Position numbers and translations under genes: made by a program. The notes beneath the pieces are model-generated. The model searched no databases. It saw only the letters and a list, made by a program, of their open reading frames with translations, and had not been told where the DNA came from. Below are positions 60,465 through 64,000 of a DNA stretch of 64,000 nt, one piece after another. How positions within the stretch are numbered: position 1 is the stretch's first letter; every line of letters begins with the position of its first letter. This DNA comes from Pseudomonas sp. TH41 (GTDB taxonomy: Bacteria > Pseudomonadota > Gammaproteobacteria > Pseudomonadales > Pseudomonadaceae): positions 62,001 through 126,000 of the forward strand of contig NZ_JAEKFH010000006.1 of NCBI RefSeq assembly GCF_016650695.1, given 5' to 3'.

Positions 60465-60704
60465 CTAATGAGTTTTCGTTCGAGTAATGGTTTTGGCTTT
60501 GATTTCTTCGGCGTAGCCCGCCAATCGTTCTTCATCGCCCTGAAACAGCTCGCATAGCCGGGTCGCGGCCTGGGCATCAATATCATTTCCGGCCTGGCGC
60601 AACTGCTCTGCTATGCGCAAAAGCTCCACCGCCGACCACCGCAGATCCGACGCTACACCTTGCAGATCGCGTCGAAGTTCTTGTTCAGATTCGTTAAGCC
60701 ACAT
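60465..60704 (-). CDS. Hypothetical protein, 79 aa
   Basis: MWLNESEQELRRDLQGVASD with AGGAGGTC before the ATG. The protein is almost all amphipathic helix (LRWSAVELLRIAEQLRQAGN, FQGDEERLAGYAEEIKAKTI). It lies just upstream of osmE on the same strand with a 13-base gap, so the two may be co-transcribed. Function unknown. Confidence 0.72.
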   Translation of the reverse strand: MWLNESEQELRRDLQGVASDLRWSAVELLRIAEQLRQAGNDIDAQAATRLCELFQGDEERLAGYAEEIKAKTITRTKTH

Positions 60705-60873
60705 AATGACCTCCTGCCAGTCTCTGCTACAAAATAGTAGTCCCATTTCGACGGCGGGGCGTTGTGTTCGTCTGATCCACCGAGGTTTGCCTTTGGTCGG
60801 GAATATGAAAGCGAATGAACAGACGTGCTGTCGTAGTGGGTAGTGATTCTTCGCTAGGGTGAGGCAGGCTCAA

Positions 60874-61092
60874 ATGACGACTACCGATGATTTTAGATTT
60901 CACGCGCATGAGCTGATCGTCGATTTGGACGAAGCCACCACTGAAATGATGAAACTGATTTCCGCTCATCAGCTGAGCGGCCCGGAATGGGAGCGGGTCA
61001 CTCAATGGCAGCATGAGGCGTATGAACGATGGATGACCTATCTGAACGCGCGGTCCTATCCGGATCCCGGCGACAACAACGCCGTCCCCTGA
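60874..61092 (+). CDS. Hypothetical protein, 72 aa
   Basis: MTTTDDFRFHAHELIVDLDE and EWERVTQWQHEAYERWMTYL; helical, rich in Trp and acidic residues. GTGAGGCAGG lies upstream; a GTG start five codons earlier is the alternative. Function unknown; small soluble protein. Confidence 0.65.
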   Translation: MTTTDDFRFHAHELIVDLDEATTEMMKLISAHQLSGPEWERVTQWQHEAYERWMTYLNARSYPDPGDNNAVP

Positions 61093-61162
61093 AATGTACG
61101 CAGTGGATGGATGTCTGGACGGCGACGCGCTACATTTCCATTTTTCAGGATAAGGAAGCGTC

Positions 61163-61498
61163 ATGCGGATGTTCATGGGGGGAGTTGTGCTGGCGCTGCT
61201 GGCGGGTTGTTCATTGCCCGCGTCCCTGGTGCCAGGTGAGCCGAATGTCAGCAAGTACAGTAAAAAGTCACCCAAAGACTATGCGGCGTGCGTTCTGCCC
61301 GCCTGGCAGCAGGAAATCCCGAAAACGGCTCAAACCTCCATTTCCAACGGCTACAGAATCACCGCGCCCAGCATCATTACGGCTGATGAAATTGTCGACG
61401 TAGTGAAGTACAAGGATGGTAGCCATGTATCGCTGTATCAGGGACCGCCCTGGGCGAAATCAGCAGCGATGCGCAAGGCTGTGCGAGACTGTTTGTAG
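61163..61498 (+). CDS. Hypothetical lipoprotein, 111 aa
   Basis: Lipoprotein signal MRMFMGGVVLALLAGCSLPA (lipobox LLAGC). The mature part has KSPKDYAACVLPAWQQEIPK and a conserved-looking VKYKDGSHVSLYQGPPW; it ends in a Cys. RBS AAGGAAG. Likely outer-membrane or periplasmic anchored; function unknown. Confidence 0.8.
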   Translation: MRMFMGGVVLALLAGCSLPASLVPGEPNVSKYSKKSPKDYAACVLPAWQQEIPKTAQTSISNGYRITAPSIITADEIVDVVKYKDGSHVSLYQGPPWAKSAAMRKAVRDCL

Positions 61499-61585
61499 GC
61501 GCTGGTTTCAGTAGCTAACCTTAAAAATAGTGCGGATATTTAAGGGGTTAGAAAATTTAGTAACCGGATGGTGAATAAAAACATC

Positions 61586-61615
61586 TTGTTACAAGGCGAA
61601 ATATTACGTAATATT
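61586..61615 (+). promoter_or_regulatory. Candidate sigma-70 promoter with overlapping palindrome
   Basis: TTGTTA (61586-61591), 17 bases, TAATAT (61609-61614). The -10 lies in the perfect 16-base palindrome AATATTACGTAATATT (61600-61615), itself flanked by GGCG and CGCC. Position suits a repressor-controlled start near 61621. Confidence 0.5.
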
Positions 61616-61620
61616 CGCCC

Positions 61621-61688
61621 CGCGTTCACCACCACGGTTTATGCATTTTTAAATCCCGGGCGTCCATCAGCTGCCTGGGATTTTTTTT
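61621..61688 (+). ncRNA. Candidate small RNA (about 70 nt)
   Basis: The stretch between a good promoter (61586-61615) and a strong terminator (61652-61688) has no ORF longer than three codons. It contains CACCACCACGG and an A/T-rich single-stranded part before the terminator hairpin. No known Pseudomonas sRNA comes to mind. Confidence 0.4.
61652..61688 (+). terminator. Rho-independent terminator
   Basis: AATCCCGGG, loop, CCTGGGATT, then eight Ts. It lies 154 bases after the lipoprotein stop, more consistent with an intervening short transcript than with the lipoprotein gene itself. Confidence 0.85.
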
Positions 61689-62021
61689 GCCTCTGATTTG
61701 ACCATTGTCGAACCGGGTTACGTTCAGCGCGTCAGCTCTGCTGCAAAAGAACCTACGTTGTTAGAACGTTTATTTCTTCAGGTTATTTATATAGGTCTGA
61801 AGTGCATATCTATAACCGCTAAAACCGCGCTGTGGTTTTTGGCGTATCTGCGATAAAAGCCAACTCTTTGTTGCAACAGAAATCTGCGTTCTGGCCGCCT
61901 CATTAAAGCTGCCCCAACATCCACTCTCGCTGTTTGATGGGCATCTTGTCGTGCCTGTCCCTTTCCTTAGAATCCGCCCCATCAGCTTCGTCCAACTCTT
62001 CAATCCTCAGGGAGCAACACC

Positions 62022-62531
62022 ATGATGAACGCCATGCAGATGCAAATGCCGATGAACGCCAACATGCCAATGATGCCAATGATGGGCATGCCAATGATGA
62101 TGGCGACCATGAGCTGCGAAATGATGGACGACGGCATGATGTGCAAAATGATGCCGGCGGCGGGCATGGACATGGCCATGTTCAAGAACAGCGCCGAAAT
62201 GATGCAGATGATGATGAACTGCGGCATGCCGATGATGATGCACTGCGGCAACATGAGCATGATGTGCGTGTCCCCGGCGAGCATGGCGATGCCGATGATG
62301 AACATGATGATGCCAATGCCGATGATGGGCATGCCGATGCCATCGATGAAGTGCGTGATGGAATGCACCATGATGGCTGACTGCATGATGTGCAAAATCA
62401 TGCCAATGGCCGGCATGAACATGGACATGATGAAAAACTGCTGCGCCCTGATGATGAAAATGATGAACGACTGCAGCATGCCAATGATGATGAGCTGCAA
62501 CAGCATGCCGCTGATGTGCTGCACCTGCTGA
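62022..62531 (+). CDS. Methionine/cysteine-rich protein (169 aa)
   Basis: 71 Met (42%) and 16 Cys in 169 residues; no typical signal peptide, few charged residues. Two related blocks: residues 32-82 and 115-166, whose Cys line up (32/115, 41/124, 67/151, 75/159, 82/166) with one single-residue gap. Each is preceded by a Met/Pro linker (MPMMPMMGMPMMM, MPMPMMGMPMPSM). Blocks share CKxMPxAGMxM and MPMMMxC; the end is CCTC. RBS AGGGAGC 7 bases before ATG and a strong terminator 18 bases after the stop support expression. Met- and Cys-thioether/thiol clusters suggest binding of Cu(I)/Ag(I), or an oxidant sink (inference). The antisense His-rich frame is a mirror of ATG (CAT) codons. Confidence 0.85.
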   Translation: MMNAMQMQMPMNANMPMMPMMGMPMMMATMSCEMMDDGMMCKMMPAAGMDMAMFKNSAEMMQMMMNCGMPMMMHCGNMSMMCVSPASMAMPMMNMMMPMPMMGMPMPSMKCVMECTMMADCMMCKIMPMAGMNMDMMKNCCALMMKMMNDCSMPMMMSCNSMPLMCCTC

Positions 62532-62548
62532 TTTGTAGCCGTCGCACA

Positions 62549-62586
62549 AAAGCCCGGCAGGGGTTATCCCTGCCGGGCTTTTTTAT
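62549..62586 (+). terminator. Terminator of the Met/Cys-rich gene
   Basis: AGCCCGGCAGGG, loop GTTAT(C), CCCTGCCGGGCT, then TTTTTTAT. 12-base-pair GC-rich stem, 18 bases after the stop. Confidence 0.95.
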
Positions 62587-62589
62587 ATT

Positions 62590-62687
62590 GTAGGAGCGAG
62601 CTCGCTCGCGATGGACGTTAACGATTACGCGTGTTTTCTGAATAAACGCGCCGCCCTTGAGTTCATCGCGAGCAAGCTCGCTCCTAC
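62590..62687. repeat. REPIN, family A
   Basis: GTAGGAGCGAGCTCGCTCGC and GCGAGCAAGCTCGCTCCTAC with the body holding CGATTACGCG; between the Met/Cys-rich and XRE genes. Confidence 0.9.
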
Positions 62688-62698
62688 AGTAGTTAGTT

Positions 62699-63382
62699 TC
62701 AGTCCAGGCGTTCCGGGTAAGTCACCACCAGATACGCCACCGCTTCACTGTCGGCGGGGTTGCGATAGCGGTGGGGCTGGTCAGCGTAGAACAGGATCGA
62801 GTCACCCGTGGACAGTAAATAGCGCTCATCGTTGACGCTGATTTCCAGTACGCCCTGGGACACCACCAGGTTCTCCTGCACACCGGGGCCATGTCCTTCG
62901 GAGTGGTCTTCACCCAGCGGGCTCAACCGCAGTTCGTAAAATTCCGATTGGCGCGTCACGTCGTACGGGAACAACGCGCGGCTGACAAAAGCGCCGTTGG
63001 CACTGACCAGGCGTTTGCTCTGGCTGGCCGACAACACGGCCACGCCTTCGAAGGCCCGATGCTCAAGAAAGGCGGCCACCGATACCTTCAAGCCTTTGGC
63101 GATTTTGCACAGTACTTTGATGGACGGCACGCTGCGTCCGGACTCGATCTGGGCCAGCATTGCCCGGCTCACTCCGCACAACCGCGCCAGGGCGTCGAGC
63201 GAAAGATGACGCTTGCCGCGTAGACGTTGCAGGTTCTGCGCGACCCGGTCACAGGTAGAGTCTTCCTCCAGTTGTTCCAGATTATTCAAATCCAGCCCGG
63301 GTTCGTCGACGCTTGCCAGAAAGCGCGAGGGCGCTTGACCATTCACGCTTGACGCGTCTCGGTCGAATGGGACGGTACCCAT
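62699..63382 (-). CDS. XRE-family regulator with cupin domain
   Basis: 227 residues from MGTVPFDRDASSVNGQ. HTH: VAQNLQRLRGKRHLSLDALA then RLCGVSRAMLAQIESGRSVP. Cupin: GPGVQENLVVSQGVLEISVN, LLSTGDSILFYADQPHRYRN. The N-terminal 55 residues are a disordered tail. A longer reading from 63424 exists, but the 52-residue ORF at 63343-63501 overlaps this N-terminus in another frame, so the start is uncertain. It senses a small effector and controls unknown targets. Confidence 0.85.
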   Translation of the reverse strand: MGTVPFDRDASSVNGQAPSRFLASVDEPGLDLNNLEQLEEDSTCDRVAQNLQRLRGKRHLSLDALARLCGVSRAMLAQIESGRSVPSIKVLCKIAKGLKVSVAAFLEHRAFEGVAVLSASQSKRLVSANGAFVSRALFPYDVTRQSEFYELRLSPLGEDHSEGHGPGVQENLVVSQGVLEISVNDERYLLSTGDSILFYADQPHRYRNPADSEAVAYLVVTYPERLD

Positions 63383-63501
63383 TGGAATGCCTGTAAACCT
63401 GCGTGGTATGCGTACATTTCCCACATGGCCCGTGCCCGTTGCTGAGCCTGTTTGCGTTTGCGGTAGCTGGCGAAGTCGATGAGGTTATCGGTCGGATTCA
63501 T
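63343..63501 (-). CDS. Small protein overlapping the XRE gene start, 52 aa
   Basis: MNPTDNLIDFASYRKRKQAQ, then QRARAMWEMYAYHAGLQAFQ, ending STETRQA. It reads in another frame across the first 40 bases of the XRE gene (63343-63382). A basic then aromatic amphipathic helix (MWEMYAYHAGLQAFQW) looks non-random. The RBS is weak. It may be a leader coupled to the XRE gene. Confidence 0.55.
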   Translation of the reverse strand: MNPTDNLIDFASYRKRKQAQQRARAMWEMYAYHAGLQAFQWVPSHSTETRQA

Positions 63502-63610
63502 GGGGCACTTCACTGTGGTGGTGAATGACGGGATGAGCTGAGACTACGCGGATTTTTTTATAACTATAAATATCAAATTTGTATTTATTAATTCGTTTTA
63601 GTTATTTTGA

Positions 63611-63790
63611 TGGCTGGCCTTGCCGCTGGTTGAGAAAATCGTCGCTGACCCGGAAATCGACTTCACCGTCGTGCCACAACGCACCTTCATCTACGCTGAG
63701 AAGCTTCATGAGTTGGGCGTACTGCAAAATCAGGCGGCGAGTTGGAAGGACTACTTCTTCGAAGAAGCCCACAGCGGTGCGGGCAGTTGA
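63611..63790 (+). pseudogene. 3' remnant of a sulfonate/nitrate-type ABC binding protein
   Basis: In one frame: WLALPLVEKIVADPEIDFTV then VPQRTFIYAEKLHELGVLQN and KDYFFEEAHSGAGS, ended by TGA. This is the C-terminal end of a TauA/SsuA-like periplasmic binding protein. An in-frame stop directly precedes it and no N-terminal part is present, so it is a truncated relic; the AT-rich flank (63550-63605) may be the break. Confidence 0.7.
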
Positions 63791-63800
63791 CGCTGGGCAA

Positions 63801-64000
63801 TCAATGTCCCTGACTGCTTTTGATCAACTCATAAGCCCGACGCACCAGCGGGTTCACGGTGTTAGGGCGAATCCACAAGTGATAGGTCACGTCCGGCAGT
63901 CGTGGCAGGCCGTCGTTTTCACCGAGCACGCGCATGTCCGGGCCGAGCATTTCCATGCTTCTGGGCGTGACGCCCAGGCCTGCCCGCGTCGCGGCTTTGA
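63801..64000 (-). CDS. LysR-family regulator, C-terminal part
   Basis: The last about 66 codons, running off the right edge: RAGLGVTPRSMEMLGPDMRV, then a LYSR effector-domain end (YHLWIRPNTVNPLVRRAYEL) and IKSSQGH. The stop is at 63801-63803. It is the C-terminal end of a LysR substrate-binding domain; target unknown. Confidence 0.8.
   Translation of the reverse strand, partial: KAATRAGLGVTPRSMEMLGPDMRVLGENDGLPRLPDVTYHLWIRPNTVNPLVRRAYELIKSSQGH

Noticed and set aside
61770..62003. Minus-strand ORF of 77 aa before the Met/Cys-rich gene
   Set aside because: No RBS or family resemblance; mixed composition. The segment may instead hold the promoter of the Met/Cys-rich gene.
61934..62380. Asp/His/Asn-rich plus-strand ORF in another frame of the Met/Cys-rich gene
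   Set aside because: Out-of-frame reading of ATG repeats, without RBS.
62007..62549. Antisense His-rich ORF (180 aa) over the Met/Cys-rich gene
   Set aside because: CAT is the complement of ATG, so a Met-rich frame gives a His-rich mirror; no RBS and the terminator orientation favours the plus strand.

Overview
The window reads as a chromosomal segment of a Pseudomonas from the fluorescens/putida side of the genus. The evidence is the gene content (catR-catBCA beside benR-benABCD, a seven-function Mrp/Sha cation antiporter, DUF1652, DUF2789 and DUF3087 proteins, RibBA with a degenerate RibA half), the high GC, and about 20 REP/REPIN-type palindromic elements of two families typical of these genomes. 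No rRNA, tRNA, CRISPR, IS element or phage gene was seen. Both ends are cut: a cysteine hydrolase runs off the left edge and a LysR regulator off the right.

Layout. (1) 1-10.8 kb is a flavin-monooxygenase island: cysteine hydrolase, a 50-residue ORF, a luciferase-like monooxygenase (LLM), a flavin reductase, an NCS1 permease, a four-gene polyamine-type ABC importer, a second-copy-style RibBA and a DUF1330 protein. Five copies of one operator-like sequence (core TTGGTATACCATAATATGG) stand in front of these transcription units, so they look like one local regulon whose regulator is outside the window. (2) 10.9-21.4 kb is housekeeping and stress: a two-component system, membrane proteins, a GST, a two-cysteine DksA paralogue, an MCP with its sensor at the C-terminus, several small proteins and an orphan betaine/choline-type binding protein. 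(3) 21.4-27.5 kb is the Mrp/Sha Na+(K+)/H+ antiporter operon. (4) 27.7-37 kb holds a DMT exporter with a divergent XRE-cupin regulator, an NtaA/DszA-type LLM monooxygenase with an FAD/NAD(P)-binding protein, an orphan response regulator, an Asp-nucleophile hydrolase, ppnN and a DUF3087 protein. (5) 37-42.4 kb is a LysR regulator divergent from an M20 amidohydrolase and a polar amino-acid ABC importer. (6) 42.5-49.5 kb has two diguanylate cyclases, a LysR regulator, AzlCD, a lipoprotein deacetylase and small proteins. (7) 49.5-59.2 kb is the benzoate/catechol ortho pathway: catR, catBCA, a 3 x 105 bp tandem array, benR, two BenR/XylS-type boxes, benABCD and an alpha/beta hydrolase. Benzoate goes to the cis-diol (BenABC), to catechol (BenD), to muconate (CatA) and to 3-oxoadipate enol-lactone (CatB, CatC); no benzoate transporter is present in the window. 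(8) 59.2-64 kb holds small stress proteins, a candidate sRNA, a striking methionine/cysteine-rich protein, an XRE-cupin regulator with an overlapping small ORF, and the 3' remnant of a transporter binding protein.

The best candidates for undescribed biology are the Met/Cys-rich protein at 62022-62531 (71 Met and 16 Cys in 169 residues, internally duplicated, with its own RBS and terminator) and the five-operator flavin-monooxygenase regulon at the left end. Functions come from reading motifs by eye; no database search was possible.
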